A stretch of 64,000 nt of DNA, taken from CAWDLX01 sp963753485. Lineage in GTDB: Bacteria > Actinomycetota > Actinomycetes > Mycobacteriales > Micromonosporaceae. Position 1 is the first letter of the stretch. Each line of letters starts with the position of its first letter. Shown here one piece after another: positions 25,931 through 34,408 of the stretch. Made by a program: the position numbers and the translations under genes. Location: NCBI GenBank assembly GCA_963753485.1, contig CAVWCL010000001.1:726226-790225 (forward strand), given 5' to 3'. Under the pieces are notes generated by a model. That model did not search any database. It saw only the letters and a list, made by a program, of their open reading frames with translations, and was not told the origin of the DNA.

Positions 25931-26260
25931 TTGCGTCGGACGCTGCTTCATCGGGTTGGTGATGGCGAGGACATCGTCGCGCAACTGACGGTCGACGGCG
26001 CGGCATTCTGGGTGGCTGCGGCAGGTCCAGACATGGGGCGGCTGAGTCCGCTGGCCATCGGCGGAGCGACCAGCAGGATACTGCTGGTGACCGATGACCC
26101 GGAGACGCTGTTACGGCGCGCGGTCGACACCGGCGCCACGAAACTGTCACCGTTCGGCGATGAACACGGCTGGCTGGTCGGTCGGATTCGCGACCCGTTC
26201 GGGCACGAATGGGAGATCGGCAAGCCAATCGGGAACTGGCCCCCGGGCCGACGAAGCTGA
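25931..26260 (+). pseudogene. N-terminally truncated VOC (glyoxalase-fold) protein
   Basis: A frame of 109 codons carries the second half of a PhnB/glyoxalase-like VOC module: EDIVAQLTVDGAAFWVA, SRILLVTDDPETLLRRAVDTG and the end motif GRIRDPFGHEWEIGKP. The usual first beta-alpha-beta unit (about 35 residues) is missing, and the only in-frame start nearby is TTG 25931 without a ribosome binding site. It could still be expressed as a short protein, but truncation is the simpler reading. Confidence 0.55.
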
Positions 26261-26353
26261 ACCGAAGCTGGGCGGCGGATGGCATCGAGACGGGCGGCGA
26301 CGCGTCTGTGTCTCGATTGATGGGTCGGCGTGGTAACGGCCGAGGGATCGGCG

Positions 26354-26839
26354 TTAGCGGCTTGCGGGGACGCTCGGCGGGGGGTCGAGGCGGGCGGCGA
26401 GTCGCTCAAGAATCAGATCTTGGGCTTGCAGGTGCGCTTGAAGTTGCAGACATTCGTGCAGGATCGCCTCGGCGTCGGTGAACGTCTGCTGCGACCGTTT
26501 GTCCGCCGCCCGGGCTTGCACGTTCTGCCCAACGATGATCACCGGTAGCAGCACGAGTTGCAGGAAGGTCTGCGCGATCCACGCCACGATGATGATCCTG
26601 TCGTGGCTGCCGATCGCGGATGGGAGGCTGACCACAGCCAGCAGGGTGAACAGGTACGCGGCCCACATGGTGCCGACGACCGAGGTGATGACGACGCCGA
26701 TCTTGCCGTTGAGGCCGACCCGTTCGTCAGCGGTCTGGGCCGGTTTCTGCAGGGCGCGTTGGCGGATGTGTGGGTGCGGGACGTGGACGAACATAGGGGA
26801 ATGCCTGGGTGAGGTGAGGGTGCCGGGTTGCTCAGTCAT
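26354..26839 (-). CDS. Small membrane protein, DUF1003-like
   Basis: A 161-aa protein with two transmembrane helices in the middle (VVGTMWAAYLFTLLAVVSLP and IAQTFLQLVLLPVIIVGQNV), followed by a charged helix (ARAADKRSQQTFTDAEAIL) and a leucine/glutamine-rich C-terminal coil. The helix pair with WIAQTFLQLVLLP...VGQN is the pattern of DUF1003-type proteins. Function unknown. Start ATG 26839. It stands alone between the VOC remnant and a peptidase gene. Confidence 0.7.
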   Translation of the reverse strand: MTEQPGTLTSPRHSPMFVHVPHPHIRQRALQKPAQTADERVGLNGKIGVVITSVVGTMWAAYLFTLLAVVSLPSAIGSHDRIIIVAWIAQTFLQLVLLPVIIVGQNVQARAADKRSQQTFTDAEAILHECLQLQAHLQAQDLILERLAARLDPPPSVPASR

Positions 26840-27018
26840 CGCGCTGGCGCCTCTTTACTATCGGTAGGTAGCACGGTCGGGGGTCTGTGCGAGCGTGCCG
26901 GACCCTGGTGAGGGCCCGCAACTGGGCATCCGCATGATCGGCGGGAACGTTGGACGGGTAGCGCCTGACCGCGGCCTGGGGAACCAGCGAGCGGCGTCGC
27001 CGAGAAGGGCGCTCGGGA

Positions 27019-27696
27019 TCACGTGCGGGTCGGGTTGAACAGCCTCCATTGCCCTTCGGAGACAATCTCGACGTTGCCGTCGACGACCTTGAAGGCGGTC
27101 TGATCGTCAACCGCGTACGCCGGACCGGAGATGCCGGCCGCCCAGCTTTCCGCCTCGGCCATGGTGTTGCCCGGCAAGTCGTCGCCATTCACGTGCGGGC
27201 AGATCGAGAAGTCGACGATCCCCAGCGTGCTGTCGTCACCGGTGGGCGACTTCCACTCGACGAAGTCCTGCCCGATACGGGGGGTCATCACCATGCTCCC
27301 GGCGCTGAGCCCGACCCAGACCGTGTCGGGCAGCGACGGCAGCAGGTCGACCAGCCCGGACTTTCGCATCCAGTGGCACAGATACAGGGCGTCTCCCCCG
27401 TTCACCAGCAGGACGTCGGTCTCCCGGACCTTGGGGATCCAGAGCTCTTGATCCAGGCTGGGTAGCGCGGTGAGCTCCAGCACCCCCAGGGACTTCCATC
27501 CCAGCTCGGTCATGGGGCATGCGGGCTCTCCTCCGCTGATGAACCGCCAGGCGCGATCGATCCCGTTCGGCTTTGCGTACCCCGCGGTGGGGATGCACAG
27601 GGCGCTGGACTCGGCGATCGGCTTGCCCAGCAGGTCGACCAGCGCCTCGTGGATGCTGGGATTCTTGATGCCGGCGGAGGTGAGCAGAAGCTTCAT
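27019..27696 (-). CDS. Peptidase S51 (dipeptidase E-like)
   Basis: A 225-aa protein of the S51 family, serine peptidases with a class I glutamine-amidotransferase-like fold that often remove N-terminal Asp dipeptides. The nucleophile elbow is VGLSAGSMV (Ser near residue 132). Upstream TDVLLVNGGDALYL is the conserved GGD/GGN strand, and CPHVNGDD carries the conserved His. ATG 27696 follows GAAAGGAC. Predicted cytosolic; no partner gene adjacent. Confidence 0.8.
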   Translation of the reverse strand: MKLLLTSAGIKNPSIHEALVDLLGKPIAESSALCIPTAGYAKPNGIDRAWRFISGGEPACPMTELGWKSLGVLELTALPSLDQELWIPKVRETDVLLVNGGDALYLCHWMRKSGLVDLLPSLPDTVWVGLSAGSMVMTPRIGQDFVEWKSPTGDDSTLGIVDFSICPHVNGDDLPGNTMAEAESWAAGISGPAYAVDDQTAFKVVDGNVEIVSEGQWRLFNPTRT

Positions 27697-27802
27697 AATG
27701 TCCTTTCGTCAGAGGCGGTAGGCGGCCAAAGCTGGCACCGTCCACTGTGACCACGCATGGGGCACCTGTTCCCCGATCACGAAGAGCGGGGACAGCGAGG
27801 GT

Positions 27803-28237
<435 letters not shown>

Positions 28238-28255
28238 CCTGCCATGCTACCCGCG

Positions 28256-29023
28256 ATGGATGTGACGCAGGCCGTGGCATTGCTCGCCGCCGGACTGGCC
28301 GCGGGTGCCGTCAACGCGGTCGCCGGCGGCGGCTCCCTCATCACCTTCCCCACGCTGCTCGCGATCGGCCTGGCGCCGGTGCCGGCGAACGTCACCAACT
28401 CGATCGCGGTGTCGCCCGGGTACGTGGCCAGCGTGGCCGGCAGCCGTCAGGACCTCGGCGCGCTGGCGGCCAGCCGCGGTCGGCGCCAACTGCTCGCCTT
28501 GGTGCCGACGGCACTCGCCGGCGCCGCCCTGGGGTGCCTGCTCCTGCTGGCCACCCCGGCGCGTGCCTTCGACATCGTGGTGCCGTTCCTGGTTCTGGGC
28601 GCGACGGCGGCGCTCGGCCTGCAGCCGCAGCTTCGAAATCTGGTCGGGCATCCTCGCCACCCCCGCCGCACGGGCTGGCTGCACGTCACGGTCGGGCTCA
28701 GCGCGGTCTACGGCGGATACTTCGGCGCCGCGCTCGGCGTGATGCTGGTGGCCGCGCTCGGGCTGGTGCTGGACGAGAGCCTGGCCCGCATCAGCGCACT
28801 GAAGAATGCGGTGTCCATGGTGGTCGGTCTCGCCACCGTCGTCGCGTTCGCGGTCTTCGGGCCGGTCGACTGGGCCGCCGCAGCCGTGGTGGCCCCGGCC
28901 AGCCTGGTCGGCGGGTACGCCGGCGCCCGGTTGGCGCGGCGCCTGCCGGCTGACCTGTTGCGTTGGATCATCGTGGCGGTCGGGGCCACCGTCGGCATCA
29001 CCCTCCTGGTTCGCGCCCGGTGA
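28256..29023 (+). CDS. TauE/SafE family membrane permease
   Basis: A 255-aa membrane protein with seven to eight hydrophobic segments and the duplicated TauE/SafE motif: AGAVNAVAGGGSLITFPTLL at the N-terminus and SAVYGGYFGAALGVMLVA in the second half. Family members export sulfite, sulfoacetate or related anions, or import them; the substrate cannot be read from sequence. ATG 28256 is chosen; an in-frame ATG at 28244 is possible. The 5' end of rnpB is only 18 bp away on the other strand, so the promoters must overlap the two genes. Confidence 0.8.
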   Translation: MDVTQAVALLAAGLAAGAVNAVAGGGSLITFPTLLAIGLAPVPANVTNSIAVSPGYVASVAGSRQDLGALAASRGRRQLLALVPTALAGAALGCLLLLATPARAFDIVVPFLVLGATAALGLQPQLRNLVGHPRHPRRTGWLHVTVGLSAVYGGYFGAALGVMLVAALGLVLDESLARISALKNAVSMVVGLATVVAFAVFGPVDWAAAAVVAPASLVGGYAGARLARRLPADLLRWIIVAVGATVGITLLVRAR

Positions 29024-29162
29024 CGCTCGGACCCTGCGCCGGGCGAGGTCACCGCACCCAGAAGCGATGTCACCGCACCCGGAGGCGGGGCACAACACCC
29101 GGGGGCGGGGACACGCCCACGATCGGTCGCCCTACCCGATCGTGACCACTATCGTCGTGACG

Positions 29163-31262
29163 ATGGCTGCCAACCTCGGATCCGCGGCCAGCAAGGTGCC
29201 CGCCGGAGACCCGCCGGTCTTCACCTACCGGCCAGCCCTGGACGGGCTGCGCGCGGTCGCGGTCGCCGGTGTGCTCCTCTTCCATGGCGGCGTCACCTGG
29301 CTGCCCGGCGGCTTCCTCGGGGTGGACGCGTTCTTCGTGCTCTCCGGCTTCCTGATCACGTCCCTGTTGCTGGCCGAGCGGGCCCGGTACGGGCGGATCC
29401 GCCTCGGCGCATTCTGGCTGCGGCGGGCCCGCCGGCTGCTGCCGGCGCTGCTGCTGGTCCTCGTGGTCGTCGTGGTGGCGTACCGGGCCGTGCTGCCGGC
29501 GGTCGAGCTCGCGCTGCTGCGCGGCGACGCACTGGCCGCACTGGGTTACGTGGCGAACTGGCGCATGATCTATCGGGGCGGCGACTACTTCACCCAGACC
29601 GCAGCGCCCTCGCCTTTGCAGCACACCTGGTCGCTCGGCATCGAGGAGCAGTTCTACCTGATCTGGCCGCTGGTGGTGGTCGGGCTGCTGGCAGTGCTCG
29701 GACGCCGGGCGTACCGGAGTCTCATCTCGCTGTGCCTGCTCGGCGCGGTCGCCTCGGCGGCCACGGCGACGCTGCTCTACGACCCGCACAACGCCAACCG
29801 GGCGTACTACGGCACCGATACCCGCGCGCAGGCTCTCCTGATCGGGTGCGCGCTCGGGGCGGTCCTGGCCGCCGCCGGGCGGCGGACCTCGCGCTGGCAG
29901 CGATGGCGGCGGCACCGCTGGACCGCCGACGTGGTGGCCGGGTTCGGCTTCGCGGGGGTTGTCGCGCTCGGCTGGCTGTGGACCCACGAGCACGGCACCG
30001 ATCCGTTCCTGTTCCGTGGTGGCCTGGCCATCGGTGCGGTCGCGGTGGCCGCGGTCATCGCCTACGCGATGCTCTGCCCGGGGGATCCGGTGGCCCGGGC
30101 CCTCAGTCTGCCGGTGCTGGTGTGGTTGGGCCGGATCTCCTACGGCGTCTACCTGTGGCATTGGCCGCTGTTCGGCCTGCTCACCGCGGAACGCACCGGC
30201 CTGAACGGGGCGAGCCTGCTGGCCGCCCGGATCGGGGCCACGGCGGCCGTCGCCGCCGCCTCGTACGTGTTTCTGGAGCAGCCGGTGCGCACCGGCCGGC
30301 TGCCCTGGCCCTGGGCGCACCGGCCCCAGGCCCGCCGGCCCCGGCCGGCCGTCGCCGCGGTATCGGCCGGCGCTCTGCTGGCGGCCACCGGTTTCCTCGT
30401 CCTCAGCGCCACCAGCCCGCGCACGCTCACCGCCATTACGCCCGTGCTTGCGCTGCCCGCGGCCGCGCCGAACGTCGGCCCGGCCGCACCGATGCAGCGG
30501 CCCGGCCGTAAGCCCGGCGGTGCCCCGCGGATCACGTTCTTCGGCGACTCGGTGTCCTGGAGCCTCGGCACCTACCTCCCCGCCCACCCGGGGTTGACCA
30601 TCACCGTGCGGGCCATCCAGGGCTGCGGCATCGCGCGGCTGCCCGACATCATCCAGCTCGGCGATGGCGCGACGAACTATCGCGGCTGCCCGACCTGGGA
30701 CACCCGCTGGCAGCGAGGGGTGAAGACCGACGACCCCGACGTGGCGGTGATCCTGCTCGACCGTTGGGAGTTGATGGACCGCAAGCTCGGCGACGGCTAC
30801 CACCACGTCGGCGAGCCGGTCTACGACTTCTACCTCTCCCACGAACTGCAGCTCGCCATCTCGATCGCCGGATCCCGCGGAGCGCAGGTGGTGCTGCTGA
30901 CCGCGCCGTACACGCACCGGTCCGAGCGCCCCGACGGCGGTCTCTACGACGAGGACCGGCCGGAGCGGGTCGACGCCTGGAACCGCCTGCTCTACGCGGC
31001 CGCCGCCCGCGACCCGGACCGGATCAGCGTCATCGATCTCAACGCCCGGGTGTGTCCGGACCACACCTTCACCTGGACCATCGGCAACCTGCGCATCCGT
31101 AGCGACGGCCTGCACTTCACCGAGTCCGGGGTACGGGCGTGGATCGCGCCCTGGCTGCTCCCCCAGCTCGCCGCGGTGGCCGTCGGCTCGGCGCCCAGCC
31201 GCCTCGCGAACCCGGTCCCGACGGCGACCGCCGCCGGGGCACCGACGCCGACGCATCGATGA
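29163..31262 (+). CDS. Acyltransferase 3 fused to SGNH domain (OafA/YrhL type)
   Basis: A ~699-aa membrane O-acyltransferase. The N-terminal membrane domain (residues ~20-370, about 10-11 helices) has YRPALDGLRAVAVAGVLLFH with the essential His, FFVLSGFLITSLLL, and SLGIEEQFYLIWPLVV. After a linker, the C-terminal SGNH domain (from ~455) has FFGDSVSW (Ser block), RAIQGCGIAR and DGLHFTESGVRAW (Asp/His block). These enzymes acetylate surface polysaccharides or peptidoglycan-linked sugars. ATG 29163 is chosen by alignment of YRPALDGLRA; the ribosome binding site is weak. The stand-alone SGNH lipoprotein at 2982 is a relative. Confidence 0.87.
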   Translation: MAANLGSAASKVPAGDPPVFTYRPALDGLRAVAVAGVLLFHGGVTWLPGGFLGVDAFFVLSGFLITSLLLAERARYGRIRLGAFWLRRARRLLPALLLVLVVVVVAYRAVLPAVELALLRGDALAALGYVANWRMIYRGGDYFTQTAAPSPLQHTWSLGIEEQFYLIWPLVVVGLLAVLGRRAYRSLISLCLLGAVASAATATLLYDPHNANRAYYGTDTRAQALLIGCALGAVLAAAGRRTSRWQRWRRHRWTADVVAGFGFAGVVALGWLWTHEHGTDPFLFRGGLAIGAVAVAAVIAYAMLCPGDPVARALSLPVLVWLGRISYGVYLWHWPLFGLLTAERTGLNGASLLAARIGATAAVAAASYVFLEQPVRTGRLPWPWAHRPQARRPRPAVAAVSAGALLAATGFLVLSATSPRTLTAITPVLALPAAAPNVGPAAPMQRPGRKPGGAPRITFFGDSVSWSLGTYLPAHPGLTITVRAIQGCGIARLPDIIQLGDGATNYRGCPTWDTRWQRGVKTDDPDVAVILLDRWELMDRKLGDGYHHVGEPVYDFYLSHELQLAISIAGSRGAQVVLLTAPYTHRSERPDGGLYDEDRPERVDAWNRLLYAAAARDPDRISVIDLNARVCPDHTFTWTIGNLRIRSDGLHFTESGVRAWIAPWLLPQLAAVAVGSAPSRLANPVPTATAAGAPTPTHR

Positions 31263-31266
31263 GGGC

Positions 31267-32541
31267 TCAGGCCAGGTGGGCCGTGTCGTTGACGGTCCGC
31301 ACCGCCACCCCGCCGTCGGGCCAGATGTCCACGATCGACAGTCCGGCTGGGTCGAGGTAGAGCCGTTGCAGGAAGCTGTCGCCGCCGCTGAGCACATCAC
31401 GCAGCACCAGCTTGATCGGCGAGACGTGACTCACCACGACGACGGTCGCGTCGGCCCGCTCGCCCACGATGCGCGCGGTCGCCCGGCGTACCCGGGCCGC
31501 CACCGCGTCGAAGGACTCGCCGCCGGGTGGCGCCTGGGCCGGCGAGGCCAGCCACCGCTCCAGCTCCTGCGGCCAGCGTTGGCGAACATCGTCGAAGGTG
31601 AGCCCGTCCCACTCGCCGAAGTCACACTCGACCAGATCTTCGTCGACCTCCACCGGTACGTCGCCGAGCGCCCGCGCGATCTCAGCCGCGGTGGCCGTGC
31701 ACCGGCTCAAAGGTGAGGTGAGCACGGCGCTGGCGGCCCCGGCCATGGCCGCGACTCGGGCCGCCACCGCCCGCGCCTGGGCCAGTCCCCGGGCCGAGAG
31801 CGCAGTGTCGGCCCGCCCGGAGTAGCGCCGCTGCGCGGTGCGCTCAGTCTCACCGTGGCGCACCAGCAGCAGCCGGCACGCGGCCTGGGTCGGTGGCGAC
31901 CAGCCAGCCGAACGACCCAACATCGCCGGCTCGACACCGGCTGAACCACCCCGCGCCGACGGCTTGACGCCGGCCGGACCACCCCGCGCCAACTGGGCTG
32001 AACCAGCCCGAGCCGCGGGCTGCGCCGCGGCGGAACCACCCCGCGGCGCCGGCTCGACCCCAGCGGCGCGATCCGTTGAACGGCCCATCTCCGGCGGATC
32101 CGCGAGGCTGTCGACATCGGGCAGTGGCCGACCGTCCATTGCCGCGTTCGCCAACGCGTCGGCGCGCCGGTTGCGCTCGCGGGGAATCCAGGTGAAGCGG
32201 ACGGTGTCGAAGCGGCGAACCAACTCAGCCGCCTGCGCGGCCAGGCTGCGCAGGCCGGCGTGCTTGATCTGCCAGCGGCCCGCCATCTGCTCGACCACGA
32301 GCTTGGAGTCCATCCGAACCTCGACATCGACGGCTCCGAGGTCGGCCGCCGCCCGCAGGCCGGCGACCAGGCCGCGGTACTCGGCCACGTTGTTCGTGGC
32401 CACCCCGATCGACTCGGCCCGGGCCAGCAGCACCTCGCCGGTGGCCGCCTCGCAGACCACCGTGCCGTAGCCGGCCGGACCGGGGTTGCCGCGGGAACCG
32501 CCGTCGGCCTCGACGATGACCTTGAGCCGACGCCCGCTCAA
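31267..32541 (-). CDS. Bifunctional RNase HI / histidine phosphatase (Rv2228c type)
   Basis: A 424-aa fusion. Residues 1-135 are RNase H with EADGGSRGNPGPAGYG, NNVAEYRGLVAGL, MDSKLVV and NRRADALANAAM, covering the catalytic carboxylates. The C-terminal ~200 residues are a histidine phosphatase (CobC/alpha-ribazole phosphatase-like): LLLVRHGETERTAQRRYSG with the catalytic His, then ECDFGEWDGLTF and VVVSHVSPI. The linker (about 150-215) holds degenerate Gly/Ala/Pro repeats (GVEPAPRGGSA, GVKPSARGGSA, GVEPAMLGRSA). The start is TTG 32541, with AAAGGAAGG supplied by the tandem repeat and a 4-nt overlap with the last repeat mini-ORF (TTGA). Confidence 0.87.
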   Translation of the reverse strand: MSGRRLKVIVEADGGSRGNPGPAGYGTVVCEAATGEVLLARAESIGVATNNVAEYRGLVAGLRAAADLGAVDVEVRMDSKLVVEQMAGRWQIKHAGLRSLAAQAAELVRRFDTVRFTWIPRERNRRADALANAAMDGRPLPDVDSLADPPEMGRSTDRAAGVEPAPRGGSAAAQPAARAGSAQLARGGPAGVKPSARGGSAGVEPAMLGRSAGWSPPTQAACRLLLVRHGETERTAQRRYSGRADTALSARGLAQARAVAARVAAMAGAASAVLTSPLSRCTATAAEIARALGDVPVEVDEDLVECDFGEWDGLTFDDVRQRWPQELERWLASPAQAPPGGESFDAVAARVRRATARIVGERADATVVVVSHVSPIKLVLRDVLSGGDSFLQRLYLDPAGLSIVDIWPDGGVAVRTVNDTAHLA

Positions 32542-32774
32542 TTGCCTTCCTTTCGTTCGCGCTGCGGTGCTCGCACCCGCTCGCTCCTCGCGCTCACCGG
32601 AGGCCTTCCTTTCGTTCGCGCTGCGGTGCTCGCACCCGCTCGCTCCTCGCGCTCACCGGAGGCCTTCCTTTCGTTCGCGCTGCGGTGCTCGCACCCGCTC
32701 GCTCCTCGCGCTCACCGGAGGCCTTCCTTTCGTTCGCGCTGCGGTGCTCGCACCCGCTCGCTCCTCGCGCTCAC
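32542..32774 (-). repeat. Tandem 59-bp repeat array between zinc-ribbon and RNase H genes
   Basis: Four minus-strand units start at 32774, 32715, 32656 and 32597 (three of 59 nt and a last one of 56 nt). The 49-nt core is nearly identical to the array at 609-835: GTGAGCGCGAGGAGCGAGCG to AACGAAAGG. Here a unit encodes VSARSERVRAPQRERKEGLR and its TGA overlaps the GTG of the next unit (GTGA). The first GTG shares its G with the TAG stop of the zinc-ribbon gene, and the last mini-ORF overlaps the TTG start of the RNase H gene (TTGA). GGTGCGAGCACC in each core is a perfect inverted repeat. Confidence 0.92.
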
Positions 32775-33511
32775 TAGAGACCCGAACCGGCGGTGCGCAC
32801 CAGGATCCGGCCACACTCCTCACAGCGGATGACCTCGTCGACGGCGGCGGCGCGCAAGCGGGACCGTTCCGACCCGGACAGCTCCAGCCGGCATCCGCCG
32901 CACCGTCCGGTGCGCAGCTCGGCGGCGCCCATCCCGGTCGACTCGCGGATCTTCTCGTACAGCTCAACCAGATCGGTGGGCAGGTCGCCGACGAGGGGCC
33001 CGCGGGCCGCCTGGCGGGCGGCGCGCTCCCGGTCGAGCTCGGCGACGAGCGTGTCGCGGCGACGCTGGGTCTCGTCGCGGACCTCCCGCTCTGCGGCCAG
33101 CTGCGCGTCGATCTCGTCGAGGCGCCGCTGGGCCTGCTCCTGCTGCTCCATCAGCTCGAGCTCGGCATCCTCAAGCTCGGTCTGGCGACGGGTCAGGGTG
33201 GCGAGTTCGTGCTGAAGTGCTTCCAGTTCCTTCGCCGGACCGGTGCCCGCGTCGAGGCGGGTCCGGTCACGGTCGGCCCGCACCCGGACCTGATCGACAT
33301 CCTTCTCCATCCGGCCCACGTCGCGCGCCGTGTCGTCCACGCTCACCTGCGCCCGCAGCCGCTCGTCCGCCAGCACTGACAGCTCCCGGGCCAGCCGATC
33401 CAGCTCCGCATCCTCGGGCAACGTGGCCCGGCGGTGGTCGAGCTGGGCCAGCGCCGTGTCGATCGCTTGCAGGTCGAGCAGGCGCTGCTGGGCTTGCGGA
33501 TCGGCCTTCAC
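32774..33511 (-). CDS. Coiled-coil C4 zinc-ribbon protein (Rv2229c type)
   Basis: A 245-aa protein. Residues ~10-185 are a long coiled coil (LARELSVLADERLRAQ, ELEALQHELATLTRRQTELE). The C-terminus is a four-Cys zinc ribbon, CGGC and CEEC about 24 residues apart, with LVELYEKIRESTGMGAAEL before it. This is the DUF164/zf-RING_7-like family that accompanies Nif3 proteins in many bacteria; the function is unknown. Start GTG 33511 overlaps the Nif3 stop (GTGA). Its stop TAG abuts the repeat array that leads into the RNase H gene. Confidence 0.83.
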   Translation of the reverse strand: MKADPQAQQRLLDLQAIDTALAQLDHRRATLPEDAELDRLARELSVLADERLRAQVSVDDTARDVGRMEKDVDQVRVRADRDRTRLDAGTGPAKELEALQHELATLTRRQTELEDAELELMEQQEQAQRRLDEIDAQLAAEREVRDETQRRRDTLVAELDRERAARQAARGPLVGDLPTDLVELYEKIRESTGMGAAELRTGRCGGCRLELSGSERSRLRAAAVDEVIRCEECGRILVRTAGSGL

Positions 33512-34353
33512 GGGCTGGGCTCCTTCGTGTCCTCTGTAGACGATGACGACGCCAGCACCGTCCAGGCATCGGTGACCAGATCGGAAACCTCGACGCCGAC
33601 CGGCAGATCGGCGCGCAGCTCGCCGGCGAGCACATCCAGCCAAGGCCGCTCGGTGGCCCAGTGCGCGGCGTCCAGCAGCGCCGGGCCGCCGGCTTCCAGG
33701 TGTTCACTGGCCGGGTGGTGGCGCAGGTCCGCGCAGAGATAGGCATCGACGCCGGCCGCCGCCACCTCAGCCAGGAAGGCATCGCCGGCGCCGCCCGCGA
33801 GCGCCATCGTGGCGATCGGCCGGGCCGGATCGCCACCGGCCCGCACACCGACGGCGGTCGCCGGCAGCCGAGCCGCGACGTACGCGGCCACCTCGGCCAG
33901 CGGTCGCGCCGGCGTCAGCCGACCGACCCGGACCGGGTGGCGGGCGTCGCCGACCAGCGCCCGCACGTCGGTCAACTCCAGCCGGGCGGCGAGCGCGTCG
34001 GTGACTCCGGGCGATGCGGAGTCGGCATTGGTGTGGGCGACCAGGAGCGCGATCCCGGCTCGGATCAGCCGGTGGATCACGGCGCCCTTGTACGTCGTGG
34101 TCGCGACACTGGAGACCCCACGCAGCAGCAGCGGGTGGTGCACCACCAGTAACTGCACGTCGTGTTCGATCGCCTCGTCCACCGTGTCCGCCACGCAGTC
34201 GACCGCCAGGAGAATCCGCTGCACCGGCGTCTCGGGCACGCCAACCACGAGCCCCACGCGGTCCCAGTCCTCCGCCCACTCGGGCGGGTAACGCCGATCC
34301 AGCGCCCGCACCACGTCGGCCACCGTCACGCTGGGCGGGGCATCGGTGGTCAT
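33508..34353 (-). CDS. Nif3-like dinuclear metal centre protein
   Basis: A 281-aa Nif3/YqfO family protein forming a toroidal hexamer with two metals per subunit. Metal-binding motifs are LLVVHHPLLLRG near residue 67, HTNAD near 106 and, at the end, DAAHWATE near 228. It resembles GTP cyclohydrolase I type 2 folds; the cellular role is still debated. Start ATG 34353. First gene of the Nif3 - zinc ribbon - RNase H/phosphatase operon, whose order is the same as in Mycobacterium tuberculosis. Confidence 0.87.
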   Translation of the reverse strand: MTTDAPPSVTVADVVRALDRRYPPEWAEDWDRVGLVVGVPETPVQRILLAVDCVADTVDEAIEHDVQLLVVHHPLLLRGVSSVATTTYKGAVIHRLIRAGIALLVAHTNADSASPGVTDALAARLELTDVRALVGDARHPVRVGRLTPARPLAEVAAYVAARLPATAVGVRAGGDPARPIATMALAGGAGDAFLAEVAAAGVDAYLCADLRHHPASEHLEAGGPALLDAAHWATERPWLDVLAGELRADLPVGVEVSDLVTDAWTVLASSSSTEDTKEPSP

Positions 34354-34408
34354 GCCACGCGACGCTACCAGCGGATGCGGTGCCCGAGGGCGACGAGCCG
34401 GCTCACAC

